NCBI GenBank assembly: GCA_963971575.1
Contig: OZ020612.1
Location: 30,049,916-30,113,915, forward strand
Direction: 5' to 3'
DNA: 64,000 nt
From: Liopterus haemorrhoidalis
Lineage: Eukaryota; Arthropoda; Insecta; Coleoptera; Dytiscidae
The translations under genes and the position numbers were made by a program. The notes under the pieces were generated by a model, which was not told the origin of the DNA, did not search any database, and worked only from the letters and a program-made list of their open reading frames with translations. Of the stretch, positions 10,789-24,521 are shown one piece after another (position 1 is the first letter of the stretch; every line of letters begins with the position of its first letter).

Positions 10789-13700
10789 GGGCCGTAGATC
10801 ACAAAAATAAGGTTCATTTTGGATTTTGGCCAACTGTTTTTGAGTAAATCGGAAAAAAAGTACCTAAAATTGACTATATCGGAAAATAGTACCTAAAATT
10901 GACTATAACTCAAAAACTAAGGCCTCTTGATTTTTTTAAATATTTTTTTATTAATCCTCACCCCAAAATTACCTAACGGCCGTATTTTGGACTGTATTAG
11001 GAAAACTTTTTTTTTTCAAAAAAATTAACAGAGTATATGAACATGTATTTCGAAAACTAAAAGAGATAGGGACCTGCGGTTGGAATTTTTGAAGTTTTAA
11101 GGTCCGATATATGGTAAAGACACATTTTAAAACATATTTTAAACAAAATAAATTTTTGAAAAATTTTGAAATTTTTGTAATTGAATTTAGTTTTTCAAAT
11201 ATTATATCTCAATAACGGTAAAAGATAGGGACCTCTGGTTTAAATTTTTGAGTTCCTCAAGTCCATTTTAGTCGAAGGAAATAAGGGCCTTAATAACCAA
11301 ACTTATACAAAAGCATGTATCATTAAACAAAACCCTTAAAAATGGCAAAAAATCGAAAAATCGTAAGGAGGACCCCTTCGATAAGAAATCTCGAATTTTT
11401 ACAAAAAAAAACATTTCGGATTTTTCTCAAAAATGATACACATTGGGCCGTAGATCACAAAAATAAGGTTCATTTTGGATTTTGGCCAACTGTTTTTGAG
11501 TAAATCGGAAAAAAAGTACCTAAAATTGACTATATCGGAAAATAGTACATAAAATTGACTTTAACTCAAAAACTAAGGCCTCTTGATTTTTTTAAATATT
11601 TTTTTATTAATCCTCACCCCAAAATTACCTAACGGCCGTATTTTGGACTGTATCAGGAAAACTTTTTTTTTTCAAAAAAATGAACAGAGAATATATGAAC
11701 ATGTATGTCAAAAACTAAAAGAGATAGGGACCTGCGGTTGGAATTTTTAAGTTTTAAGTACCGATATATGGTAAAGGCACTTTTTAAAACATATTTTAAA
11801 CAAAAAAAAATTTTGAAAAATTTTGAAATTTTTGTAATAGAATTTAATTTTTCAAAAAATTATATCTCAATAACGGTAAAAGATAGGGACCTCTGGATTA
11901 AATTTTTGAGTTCCTCAAGTCTATTTTAGTCGAAGGAAATTGGGGCCTTAATAACCAAACCTATACAAAAGCATGTATCATTAAAAAAAACCCTTAAAAA
12001 TGGCAAAAAATCGAAAAATCGTGAGGGGGACCCCTTCGATAAGAAATCTCGAATTTTTACAAAAAAAAATATTTCGGATTTTTCTCAAAATTGATACACA
12101 TTGGGCCGTAGATCACAAAAATAAGGTTCATTTTGGATTTTGGCCAACTGTTTTTGAGTAAATCGGAAAAAAAGTACCTAAAATTGACTATATCGGAAAA
12201 TAGTACCTAAAATTGACTATAACTCAAAAACTAAGGCCTCTTGATTTTTTTAAATATTTTTTTATTAATCCTCACCCCAAAATTACCTAACGGCCGTATT
12301 TTGGACTGTATCAGGAAAACTTTTTTTTTTCAAAAAAATGAACAGAGAATATATGAACATGTATGTCAAAAACTAAAAGAGATAGGGACCTGCGGTTGGA
12401 ATTGTTGAAGTTTTAAGGTCCGATATATGGTAAAGGCACTTTTTAAAACATATTTTAAACAAAAAAAATTTTTGAAAAATTTTGAAATTTTTGTAATAGA
12501 ATTTAATTTTTCAAAAAATTATATCTCAATAACGGTAAAAGATAGGGACCTCTGGTTTAAATTTTTGAGTTCCTCAAGTCCATTTTAGTCGAAGGAAATT
12601 AGGGCCTTAATAACCAAACTTATACAAAAGCATGTATCATTAAACAAAACCCTTAAAAATGGCAAAAAATCGAAAAATCGTAAGGGGGATCCCTTCGATA
12701 AGAAATCTCGAATTTTTACAAAAAAAAATATTTCGGATTTTTCTCAAAATTGATACACATTGGGCCGTAGAACACAAAAATAAGGTTCATTTTGGATTTT
12801 GGCCAACTGTTTTTGAGTAAATCGGAAAAAAAGTACCTAAAATTGACTATATCGGAAAATAGTACCTAAAATTGACTATAACTCAAAAACTAAGGCCTCT
12901 TGATTTTTTTAAATATTTTTTTAATAATCCTCACCCCAAAATTACCAAACGGCCGTATTTTGGACCGTATTAGGAAAACTTTTTTTTTTCAAAAAAATTA
13001 CCAGATAATATGAACATGTATTTCGAAAACTAAAAGAGATAGGGACCTGCGGTTGGAATTTTTGAAGTTTTAAGGTCCGATATATGGTAATGGCACATTT
13101 TAAAACATATTTTAAACAAAATAAATTTTTGAAAAATTTTGAAATTTTTGTAATTGTATTTAATTTTTCAAAAAATTATATCTCAATAACGGTAAAAGAT
13201 AGGGACCTCTGGTTTAAATTTTTGAGTTCCTCAAGTCCATTTTAGTCGAAGGAAATTAGGGCCTTAATAACCAAACTTATATAAAAGCATGTATCATTAA
13301 ACAAAACACTTAAAAATAGCGAAAAATCGTAAGGAGGAACTCCTTCGATAAGAAATCTCGTATTTTTACAAAACAAAATATTTCAGATTTTTCTCAAAAT
13401 TGATACACATTGGGCCGTAGATCACAAAAATAAGGTTCATTTTGGATTTTGGCCAACTGTTTTTGAGTAAATCGAAAAAAAATACCTAAAATTGACTATA
13501 TCGGAAAATAGTACCTAAAATTGACTATAATTCAAAAACTAAGGCCTCTTGATTTTTTTAAATATTTTTTTATTAATCCTCACCCCAAAATAACCTAACG
13601 GCCGTATTTTGGACTGTATTAGGAAAACGTTTTTTTTTCAAAAAAATGAACAGAAAATATATGAACATGTATTTCAAAAACTAAAAGAGATAGGGACCTG

Positions 13701-15848
13701 CGGTTGGAATTTTTGAAGTTTTAAGGTCCGATATATGGTAAAGGCACATTTTAAAACATATTTTAAACAAAAAAAATTTTTGAAAAATTTTGAAATTTTT
13801 GTAATAGAATTTAATTTTTCAAAAAATTATATCTCAATAACGGTAAAAGATAGGGACCTCTGGATTAAATTTTTGAGTTCCTCAATTCTATTTTAGTCGA
13901 AGGAAATTGGGGCCTTAATAACCAAACCTATACAAAAGCATGTATCATTAAAAAAAAACCTTAAAAATGGCAAAAAATCGAAAAATCGTGAGGGGGACCC
14001 CTTCGATAAGAAATCTCGAATTTTTACAAGAAAAAATATTTCGGATTTTTCTCAAAATTGATACACATTGGGCCGTAGATCACAAAAATAAGGTTCATTT
14101 TGGATTTTGGCCAACTGTTTTTCAGTAAATCGGAAAAAAAGTACCTAAAATTGACTATATCGGAAAATAGTACCTAAAATTGACTATAACTCAAAAACTA
14201 AGGCCTCTTGATTTTTTTAAATATTTTTTTATTAATCCTCACCCCAAAATTACCTAACGGCCGTATTTTGGACTGTATCAGGAAAACTTTTATTTTTCAA
14301 AAAAATGAACAGAAAATATATGAAAATGTATTTCAAAAACTAAAAGAGATAGGGACCTGCGGTTGGAATTTTTGAAGTTTTAAGGTCCGATATATGGTAA
14401 ATGCACATTTTAAAACATATTTTAAACAAAAAAAATTTTTGTAATTGAATTTAATTTTTCAAAAAATTATATCTCAATAACGGTAAAAAATAGGGACCTC
14501 TGGTTTAAATTTTTGAGTTCCTCAAGTCCATTTTAGTCGAAGGAAATTAGGGCTTTAATAACCAAACTTATACAAAAGCATGTATCATTAAACAAAACCC
14601 TTAAAAATGGCAAAAAATCGAAAAATCATAAGGTGGACCCCTTCGATAAGAAATCTCAAATTTTTACAAAAAAAAATATTTCGGATTTTTCTCAAAATTG
14701 ATACACATTGGGCCGTAGATCACAAAAATAAGGTTCATTTTGGATTTTGGCCAACTGTTTTTGAGTAAATCGGAAAAAAAGTACCTAAAATTGACTATAT
14801 CGGAAAATAGTACATAAAATTGACTATAACTCAAAAACTAAGGCCTCTTGATTTTTTTAAATATTTTTTTATTAATCCTCACCCCAAAATTACCTAACGG
14901 CCGTATTTTGGACTGTATCAGGAAAACTTTTTTTTTTCAAAAAAATGAACAGAAAATATATGAACATGTATTTCAAAAACTAAAAGAGATAGGGACCTGC
15001 GGTTGGAATTTTTGAAGTTTTAAGGTCCGATATATGGTAAAGGCACATTTTAAAACATATTTTAAACAAAAAAAATTTTTGAAAAATTTTGAAATTTTTG
15101 TAATAGAATTTAATTTTTCAAAAAATTATATCTCAATAACGGTAAAAGATAGGGACCTCTGGTTTAAATTTTTGAGTTCCTCAAGTCCATTTTAGTCGAA
15201 GGAAATTAGGGCTTTAATAACCAAACTTATACAAAAGCATGTATCATTAAACAAAACCCTTAAAAATGGCAAAAAGTCGAAAAATCGTAAGGAGGAACCC
15301 CTTCGATAAGAAATCTCGTATTTTTACAAAACAAAATATTTCAGATTTTTCTCAAAATTGATACACACTGGGCCGTAGATCACAAAAATAAGGTTCATTT
15401 TGGATTTTGGCCAACTGTTTTTGAGTAAATCGAAAAAAAATACCTAAAATTGACTATATCGGAAAATAGTACCTAAAATTGACTATAATTCAAAAACTAA
15501 GGCCTCTTGATTTTTTTAAATATTTTTTTATTAATCCTCACCCCAAAATTACCTAACGGCCGTATTTTGGACTGTATCAGGAAAACTTTTTTTTTTCAAA
15601 AAAATGAACAGAAAATATATGAAAATGTATTTCAAAAACTAAAAGAGATAGGGACCTGCGGTTGGAATTTTTGAAGTTTTAAGGTCCGATATATGGTAAA
15701 TGCACATTTTAAAACATATTTTAAACAAAAAAAATTTTTGTAATAGAATTTAATTTTTCAAAAAATTATATCTCAATAACGGTAAAAGATAGGGACCTCT
15801 GGTTTAAATTTTTGAGTTCCTCAAGTCCATTTTAGTCGAAGGAAATTA
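10565..15848 (+). repeat. Ten-monomer higher-order block, copy 2
   Basis: This is colinear with 4029-9312 at +6536 bp and carries the same indel pattern monomer by monomer. Only a handful of differences are visible. For example gtaccttaaatt at 5639 corresponds to gtacctaaaatt here, and a homopolymer near 13950 is one c shorter than in copy 1. That last change (aaaaccttaaaaa) is also present near 34720, which links the distant third copy to this copy and not to copy 1. Confidence 0.92.
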
Positions 15849-16666
15849 GGGCTTTAATAACCAAACTTATACAAAAGCATGTATCATTAAACAAAACCCT
15901 TAAAAATGGCAAAAAATCGAAAAATCATAAGGTGGACCCCTTCGATAAGAAATCTCGTATTTTTACAAAACAAAATATTTCAGATTTTTCTCAAAATTGA
16001 TACACATTGGGCCGTAGATCACAAAAATAAGGTTCATTTTGGATTTTGGCCAACTGTTTTTGAGTAAATCGAAAAAAAATACCTAAAATTGACTATATCG
16101 GAAAATAGTACCTAAAATTGACTATAATTCAAAAACTAAGGCCTCTTGATTTTTTTAAATATTTTTTTATTAATCCTCACCCCAAAATTACCTAACGGCC
16201 GTATTTTGGACTGTATTAGGAAAACGTTTTTTTTTCAAAAAAATGAACAGAAAATATATGAACATGTATTTCAAAAACTAAAAGAGATAGGGACCTGCGG
16301 TTGGAATTTTTGAAGTTTTAAGGTCCGATATATGGTAAAGGCACATTTTAAAACATTATTTAAACAAAAAAAAATTTTGAAAAATTTTGAAATTTTTGTA
16401 ATAGAATTTAATTTTTCAAAAAATTATATCTCAATAACGGTAAAAGATAGGGACCTCTGGATTAAATTTTTGAGTTCCTCAAGTCTATTTTAGTCGAAGG
16501 AAATTGGGGCCTTAATAACCAAACCTTTACAAAAGCATGTATCATTAAAAAAAACCCTTAAAAATGGCAAAAAATCGAAAAATCGTGAGGGGGACCCCTT
16601 CGATAAGAAATCTCGAATTTTTACAAAAAAAAATATTTCGGATTTTTCTCAAAATTGATACACATT
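15849..16666 (+). repeat. Transition monomers between two higher-order blocks
   Basis: From about 15849 the sequence leaves the 6536-bp block. The unit here combines ataaggtggacccc, typical of 640-bp units, with the tattttacaaaacaaaa and ttcagattt variants of a different unit. It looks like a recombinant monomer. The next unit has the cattatttaaac variant (near 16354) and cgtgagggggacccc (near 16593). The left limit of the following duplication falls inside its end. Confidence 0.75.
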
Positions 16667-19104
16667 GGGCCGTAGATCACAAAAATAAGGTTCATTTTGG
16701 ATTTTGGCCAACTGTTTTTCAGTAAATCGGAAAAAAAGTACCTAAATTTGACTATATCGGAAAAAAGTACCTAAAATTGACTATAACTCAAAAACTAAGG
16801 CCTCTTGATTTTTTTAAATATTTTTTTATTAATCCTCACCCCAAAATTACCTAACGGCCGTATTTTGGACTGTATCAGGAAAACTTTTTTTTTTCAAAAA
16901 AATGAACAGAAAATATATGAAAATGTATTTCAAAAACTAAAAGAGATAGGGACCTGCGGTTGGAATTTTTGAAGTTTTAAGGTCCGATATATGGTAAATG
17001 CACATTTTAAAACATATTTTAAACAAAAAAAATTTTTGTAATAGAATTTAATTTTTCAAAAAATTATATCTCAATAACGGTAAAAGATAGGGACCTCTGG
17101 TTTAAATTTTTGAGTTCCTCAAGTCCATTTTAGTCGAAGGAAATTAGGGCTTTAATAACCAAACTTATACAAAAGCATGTATCATTAAACAAAACCCTTA
17201 AAAATGGCAAAAAATCGAAAAATCATAAGGTGGACCCCTTCGATAAGAAATCTAAAATTTTTACAAAAAAAAATATTTCGGATTTTTCTCAAAATTGATA
17301 CACATTGGGCCGTAGATCACAAAAATAAGGTTCATTTTGGATTTTGGCCAACTGTTTTTGAGTAAATCGGAAAAAAAGTACCTAAAATTGACTATATCGG
17401 AAAATAGTACCTAAAATTGACTATAACTCAAAAACTAAGGCCTCTTGATTTTTTTAAATATTTTTTTATTAATCCTCACCCCAAAATTACCTAACGGCCG
17501 TATTTTGGACTGTATCAGGAAAACTTTTTTTTTTTCAAAAAAATGAACAGAAAATATATGAAAATGTATTTCAAAAACTAAAAGAGATAGGGACCTGCGG
17601 TTGGAATTTTTGAAGTTTTAAGGTCCGATATATGGTAAATGCACATTTTAAAACATATTTTAAACAAAAAAAATTTTTGTAATAGAATATAATTTTTCAA
17701 AAAATTATATCTCAATAACGGTAAAAGATAGGGACCTCTGGTTTAAATTTTTGAGTTCCTCAAGTCCATTTTAGTCGAAGGAAATTAGGGCCTTAATAAC
17801 CAAACTTATACAAAAGCATGTATCATTAAACAAAACCCTTAAAAATGGCAAAAAATCGAAAAATCGTAAGGGGGATCCCTTCGATAAGAAATCTCGAATT
17901 TTTACAAAAAAAAACATTTCGGATTTTTCTCAAAATTGATACACATTGGGCCGTAGATCACAAAAATAAGGTTCATTTTGGATTTTGGCCAACTGTTTTT
18001 GAGTAAATCGGAAAAAAAAAGTACCTAAAATTGACTATATCGGAAAATAGTACCTAAAATTGACTATAACTCAAAAACTAAGGCCTCTTGATTTTTTTAA
18101 ATATTTTTTTATTAATCCTCACCCCAAAATTACCTAACGGCCGTATTTTGGACTGTATTAGGAAAACTATTTTTTTTCAAAAAAATTAACAGAATATATG
18201 AACATGTATTTCAAAAACTACAAGAGATAGGGACCTGCGGTTAGAATTTTTGAAGTTTTAAGGTCCGATATATGGTAAATGCACATTTTAAAACATATTT
18301 TAAACAAAAAAAATTTTTGTTATAGAATTTAGTTTTTCAAAAAATTGTATCTCAATAACGGTAAAAGATAGGGACCTTTGGTTTAAATTTTTGAGTTCCT
18401 CAAGTCCATTTTAGTCGAAGGAAATTAGGGCCTTAATAACCAAACTTATATAAAAGCATATATCATTAAACAAAACACTTAAAAATGGCAAAAAATCGAA
18501 AAATCGTAAGGAGGACCCCTTCGATAAGAAATCCCGAATTTTTACAAAAAAAAATATTTCGGATTTTTCTCAAAATTGATACACATTGGGCCGTAGATCA
18601 CAAAAATAAGGTTCATTTTGGATTTTGGCCAACTGTTTTTGAGTAAATCGAAAAAAATGTACCTAAAATTGACTATATCGGAAAATAGTACCTAAAATTG
18701 ACTATAACTCAAAAACTAAGGCCTCTTGATTTTTTTAAATATTTTTTTAATAATCCTCACCCCAAAATTACCAAACGGCCGTATTTTGGACCGTATTAGG
18801 AAAACTTTTTTTTTTCAAAAAAATTACCAGATAATATGAACATGTATTTCGAAAACTAAAAGAGATAGGGACCTGCGGTTGGAATTTTTGAAGTTTTAAG
18901 GTCCGATATATGGTAATGGCACATTTTAAAACATATTTTAAACAAAATAAATTTTTGAAAAATTTTGAAATTTTTGTAATTGTATTTAATTTTTCAAAAA
19001 ATTATATCTCAATAACGGTAAAAGATAGGGACCTCTGGTTTAAATTTTTGAGTTCCTCAAGTCCATTTTAGTCGAAGGAAATTAGGGCCTTAATAACCAA
19101 ACTT

Positions 19105-19120
19105 ATACAAATTACCTAAC
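19105..19120 (+). repeat. 314-bp deletion junction in copy A
   Basis: acttatacaa is joined directly to attacctaacgg. In a full unit (compare 4117 and 4432) these are separated by 314 bp that include the core gggccgtagatc, which explains the 1003-bp core spacing (1003 + 314 = 1317, two units). The fused ends share a short run of A after c, so microhomology is likely. Function: none evident. Confidence 0.88.
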
Positions 19121-19649
19121 GGCCGTATTTTGGACTGTATTAGGAAAACGTTTTTTTTTCAAAAAAATGAACAGAAAATATATGAACATGTATTTCAAAA
19201 ACTAAAAGAGATAGGGACCTGCGGTTGGAATTTTTGAAGTTTTAAGGTCCGATATATGGTAAAGGCACATTTTAAAACATTATTTAAACAAAAAAAAATT
19301 TTGAAAAATTTTGAAATTTTTGTAATAGAATTTAATTTTTCAAAAAATTATATCTCAATAACGGTAAAAGATAGGGACCTCTGGATTAAATTTTTGAGTT
19401 CCTCAAGTCTATTTTAGTCGAAGGAAATTGGGGCCTTAATAACCAAACCTTTACAAAAGCATGTATCATTAAAAAAAACCCTTAAAAATGGCAAAAAATC
19501 GAAAAATCGTGAGGGGGACCCCTTCGATAAGAAATCTCGTATTTTTACAAAACAAAATATTTCAGATTTTTCTCAAAATTGATACACATTGGGCCGTAGA
19601 TCACAAAAATAAGGTTCATTTTGGATTTTGGCCAACTGTTTTTGAGTAA

Positions 19650-19680
19650 ATCGAAAAAAAATTGACTATAATTCAAAAAC
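19650..19680 (+). repeat. ~38-bp deletion removing the 30-bp subrepeat pair, copy A
   Basis: The sequence runs aaatcgaaaaaaaattgac, with both tacctaaaa elements and the intervening atatcgg lost. This explains the 601-bp spacing from 19591 to 20192 (a 640-bp unit minus about 38). Both ends sit at AAAA preceding ttgac, consistent with slippage. The same event is at about 24491-24521 in copy B. Confidence 0.85.
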
Positions 19681-22600
19681 TAAGGCCTCTTGATTTTTTT
19701 AAATATTTTTTTATTAATCCTCACCCCAAAATTACCTAACGGCCGTATTTTGGACTGTATCAGGAAAACTTTTTTTTTTCAAAAAAATGAACAGAAAATA
19801 TATGAAAATGTATTTCAAAAACTAAAAGAGATAGGGACCTGCGGTTGGAATTTTTGAAGTTTTAAGGTCCGATATATGGTAAATGCACATTTTAAAACAT
19901 ATTTTAAACAAAAAAAATTTTTGTAATTGAATTTAATTTTTCAAAAAATTATATCTCAATAACGGTAAAAGATAGGGACCTCTGGTTTAAATTTTTGAGT
20001 TCCTCAAGTCCATTTTAGTCGAAGGAAATTAGGGCTTTAATAACCAAACTTATACAAAAGCATGTATCATTAAACAAAACCCTTAAAAATGGCAAAAAAT
20101 CGAAAAATCATAAGGTGGACCCCTTCGATAAGAAATCTCAAATTTTTACAAAAAAAAATATTTCGGATTTTTCTCAAAATTGATACACTTTGGGCCGTAG
20201 ATCACAAAAATAAGGTTCATTTTGGATTTTGGCCAACTGTTTTTGAGTAAATCGGAAAAAACGTACCTAAAATTGACTATATCGGAAAATAGTACATAAA
20301 ATTGACTATAACTCAAGAACTAAGGCCTCTTGATTTTTTTAAATATTTTTTTATTAATCCTCACCCCAAAATTACCTAACGGCCGTATTTTGGACTGTAT
20401 CAGGAAAACTTTTTTTTTTCAAAAAAATGAACAGAAAATATATGAACATGTATTTCAAAAACTAAAAGAGATAGGGACCTGCGGTTGGAATTTTTGAAGT
20501 TTTAAGGTCCGATATATGGTAAAGGCACATTTTAAAACATATTTTAAACAAAAAAAAATTTTGAAAAATTTTGAAATTTTTGTAATAGAATTTAATTTTT
20601 CAAAAAATTATATCTCAATAACGGTAAAAGATAGGGACCTCTGGTTTAAATTTTTGAGTTCCTCAAGTCCATTTTAGTCGAAGGAAATTAGGGCTTTAAT
20701 AACCAAACTTATACAAAAGCATGTATCATTAAACAAAACCCTTAAAAATGGCAAAAAGTCGAAAAATCGTAAGGGGGATCCCTTCGATAAGAAATCTCGA
20801 ATTTTTACAAAAAAAATATTTCGGATTTTTCTCAAAATTGATACACATTGGGCCGTAGATCACAAAAATAAGGTTCATTTTGGATTTTGGCCAACTGTTT
20901 TTGAGTAAATCGGAAAAAAAGTACCTAAAATTGACTATATCGGAAAATAGTACCTAAAATTGACTATAACTCAAAAACTAAGGCCTCTTGATTTTTTTAA
21001 ATATTTTTTTATTAATCCTCACCCCAAAATAACCTAACGGCCGTATTTTAAACTGTATTAGGAAAACTTTTTTTTTTCAAAAAAATGAACAGAGAATATA
21101 TGAACATGTATTTCAAAAACTAAAAGAGATAGGGACCTGCGGTTGGAATTTTTGAAGTTTTAAGGTCCGATATATGGTAAAGGCACTTTTTAAAACATAT
21201 TTTAAACAAAAAAAATTTTGAAAAATTTTAAAATTTTTGTAATAGAATTTAATTTTTCAAAAAATTCTATCTCAATAACGGTAAAAGATAGGGACCTCTG
21301 GTTTAAATTTTTGAGTTCCTCAAGTCCATTTTAGTCGAAGGAAATTAGGGCCTTAATAACCAAACTTATACAAAAGCATGTATCATTAAACAAAACCCTT
21401 AAATATGGCAAAAAATCGAAAAATCGTAAGGGGGATCCCTTCGATAAGAAATCTCGAATTTTTACAAAAAAAAATATTTCGGATTTTTCTCAAAATTGAT
21501 ACACATTGGGCCGTAGATCACAAAAATAAGGTTCATTTTGGATTTTGGCCAACTGTTTTTCAGTAAATCGGAAAAAAAGTACCTAAATTTGACTATATCG
21601 GAAAAAAGTACCTAAAATTGACTATAACTCAAAAACTAAGGCCTCTTGATTTTTTTAAATATTTTTTTATTAATCCTCACCCCAAAATTACCTAACGGCC
21701 GTATTTTGGACTGTATCAGGAAAACTTTTTTTTTTCAAAAAAATGAACAGAAAATATATGAAAATGTATTTCAAAAACTAAAAGAGATAGGGACCTGCGG
21801 TTGGAATTTTTGAAGTTTTAAGGTCCGATATATGGTAAATGCACATTTTAAAACATATTTTAAACAAAAAAAATTTTTGTAATAGAATTTAATTTTTCAA
21901 AAAATTATATCTCAATAACGGTAAAAGATAGGGACCTCTGGTTTAAATTTTTGAGTTCCTCAAGTCCATTTTAGTCGAAGGAAATTAGGGCTTTAATAAC
22001 CAAACTTATACAAAAGCATGTATCATTAAACAAAACCCTTAAAAATGGCAAAAAATCGAAAAATCATAAGGTGGACCCCTTCGATAAGAAATCTAAAATT
22101 TTTACAAAAAAAAATATTTCGGATTTTTCTCAAAATTGATACACATTGGGCCGTAGATCACAAAAATAAGGTTCATTTTGGATTTTGGCCAACTGTTTTT
22201 GAGTAAATCGGAAAAAAAGTACCTAAAATTGACTATATCGGAAAATAGTACCTAAAATTGACTATAACTCAAAAACTAAGGCCTCTTGATTTTTTTAAAT
22301 ATTTTTTTATTAATCCTCACCCCAAAATTACCTAACGGCCGTATTTTGGACTGTATCAGGAAAACTTTTTTTTTTTCAAAAAAATGAACAGAAAATATAT
22401 GAAAATGTATTTCAAAAACTAAAAGAGATAGGGACCTGCGGTTGGAATTTTTGAAGTTTTAAGGTCCGATATATGGTAAATGCACATTTTAAAACATATT
22501 TTAAACAAAAAAAATTTTTGTAATAGAATATAATTTTTCAAAAAATTATATCTCAATAACGGTAAAAGATAGGGACCTCTGGTTTAAATTTTTGAGTTCC

Positions 22601-23945
22601 TCAAGTCCATTTTAGTCGAAGGAAATTAGGGCCTTAATAACCAAACTTATACAAAAGCATGTATCATTAAACAAAACCCTTAAAAATGGCAAAAAATCGA
22701 AAAATCGTAAGGGGGATCCCTTCGATAAGAAATCTCGAATTTTTACAAAAAAAAACATTTCGGATTTTTCTCAAAATTGATACACATTGGGCCGTAGATC
22801 ACAAAAATAAGGTTCATTTTGGATTTTGGCCAACTGTTTTTGAGTAAATCGGAAAAAAAAAGTACCTAAAATTGACTATATCGGAAAATAGTACCTAAAA
22901 TTGACTATAACTCAAAAACTAAGGCCTCTTGATTTTTTTAAATATTTTTTTATTAATCCTCACCCCAAAATTACCTAACGGCCGTATTTTGGACTGTATT
23001 AGGAAAACTATTTTTTTTCAAAAAAATTAACAGAATATATGAACATGTATTTCAAAAACTACAAGAGATAGGGACCTGCGGTTAGAATTTTTGAAGTTTT
23101 AAGGTCCGATATATGGTAAATGCACATTTTAAAACATATTTTAAACAAAAAAAATTTTTGTTATAGAATTTAGTTTTTCAAAAAATTGTATCTCAATAAC
23201 GGTAAAAGATAGGGACCTTTGGTTTAAATTTTTGAGTTCCTCAAGTCCATTTTAGTCGAAGGAAATTAGGGCCTTAATAACCAAACTTATATAAAAGCAT
23301 ATATCATTAAACAAAACACTTAAAAATGGCAAAAAATCGAAAAATCGTAAGGAGGACCCCTTCGATAAGAAATCCCGAATTTTTACAAAAAAAAATATTT
23401 CGGATTTTTCTCAAAATTGATACACATTGGGCCGTAGATCACAAAAATAAGGTTCATTTTGGATTTTGGCCAACTGTTTTTGAGTAAATCGAAAAAAATG
23501 TACCTAAAATTGACTATATCGGAAAATAGTACCTAAAATTGACTATAACTCAAAAACTAAGGCCTCTTGATTTTTTTAAATATTTTTTTAATAATCCTCA
23601 CCCCAAAATTACCAAACGGCCGTATTTTGGACCGTATTAGGAAAACTTTTTTTTTTCAAAAAAATTACCAGATAATATGAACATGTATTTCGAAAACTAA
23701 AAGAGATAGGGACCTGCGGTTGGAATTTTTGAAGTTTTAAGGTCCGATATATGGTAATGGCACATTTTAAAACATATTTTAAACAAAATAAATTTTTGAA
23801 AAATTTTGAAATTTTTGTAATTGTATTTAATTTTTCAAAAAATTATATCTCAATAACGGTAAAAGATAGGGACCTCTGGTTTAAATTTTTGAGTTCCTCA
23901 AGTCCATTTTAGTCGAAGGAAATTAGGGCCTTAATAACCAAACTT

Positions 23946-23961
23946 ATACAAATTACCTAAC
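23946..23961 (+). repeat. 314-bp deletion junction in copy B
   Basis: Same fusion of acttatacaa to attacctaacgg as at 19111, exactly 4841 bp downstream. The deletion therefore predates the block duplication. Confidence 0.88.
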
Positions 23962-24490
23962 GGCCGTATTTTGGACTGTATTAGGAAAACGTTTTTTTTT
24001 CAAAAAAATGAACAGAAAATATATGAACATGTATTTCAAAAACTAAAAGAGATAGGGACCTGCGGTTGGAATTTTTGAAGTTTTAAGGTCCGATATATGG
24101 TAAAGGCACATTTTAAAACATTATTTAAACAAAAAAAAATTTTGAAAAATTTTGAAATTTTTGTAATAGAATTTAATTTTTCAAAAAATTATATCTCAAT
24201 AACGGTAAAAGATAGGGACCTCTGGATTAAATTTTTGAGTTCCTCAAGTCTATTTTAGTCGAAGGAAATTGGGGCCTTAATAACCAAACCTTTACAAAAG
24301 CATGTATCATTAAAAAAAACCCTTAAAAATGGCAAAAAATCGAAAAATCGTGAGGGGGACCCCTTCGATAAGAAATCTCGTATTTTTACAAAACAAAATA
24401 TTTCAGATTTTTCTCAAAATTGATACACATTGGGCCGTAGATCAGAAAAATAAGGTTCATTTTGGATTTTGGCCAACTGTTTTTGAGTAA

Positions 24491-24521
24491 ATCGAAAAAA
24501 AATTGACTATAATTCAAAAAC
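24491..24521 (+). repeat. ~38-bp deletion removing the 30-bp subrepeat pair, copy B
   Basis: Identical to the event near 19658, displaced by 4841 bp, so inherited through the block duplication. Confidence 0.85.

Larger units (their letters stand above)
16667..21507 (+). repeat. 4841-bp higher-order unit, copy A
   Basis: Core spacings are 640, 641, 640, 1003, 601, 658, 658, summing to 4841, and the series repeats at once from 21508. The unit contains one monomer with a 314-bp deletion (junction near 19111), one with a ~38-bp deletion (near 19658), and three 640-bp monomers. Coordinates are phased on the core; the true left junction lies between about 16608 and 16747. The unit at about 18588-19110 resembles those at 6226 and 12762 (cctcaccccaaaattaccaa, ggaccgtatt). 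Confidence 0.94.
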
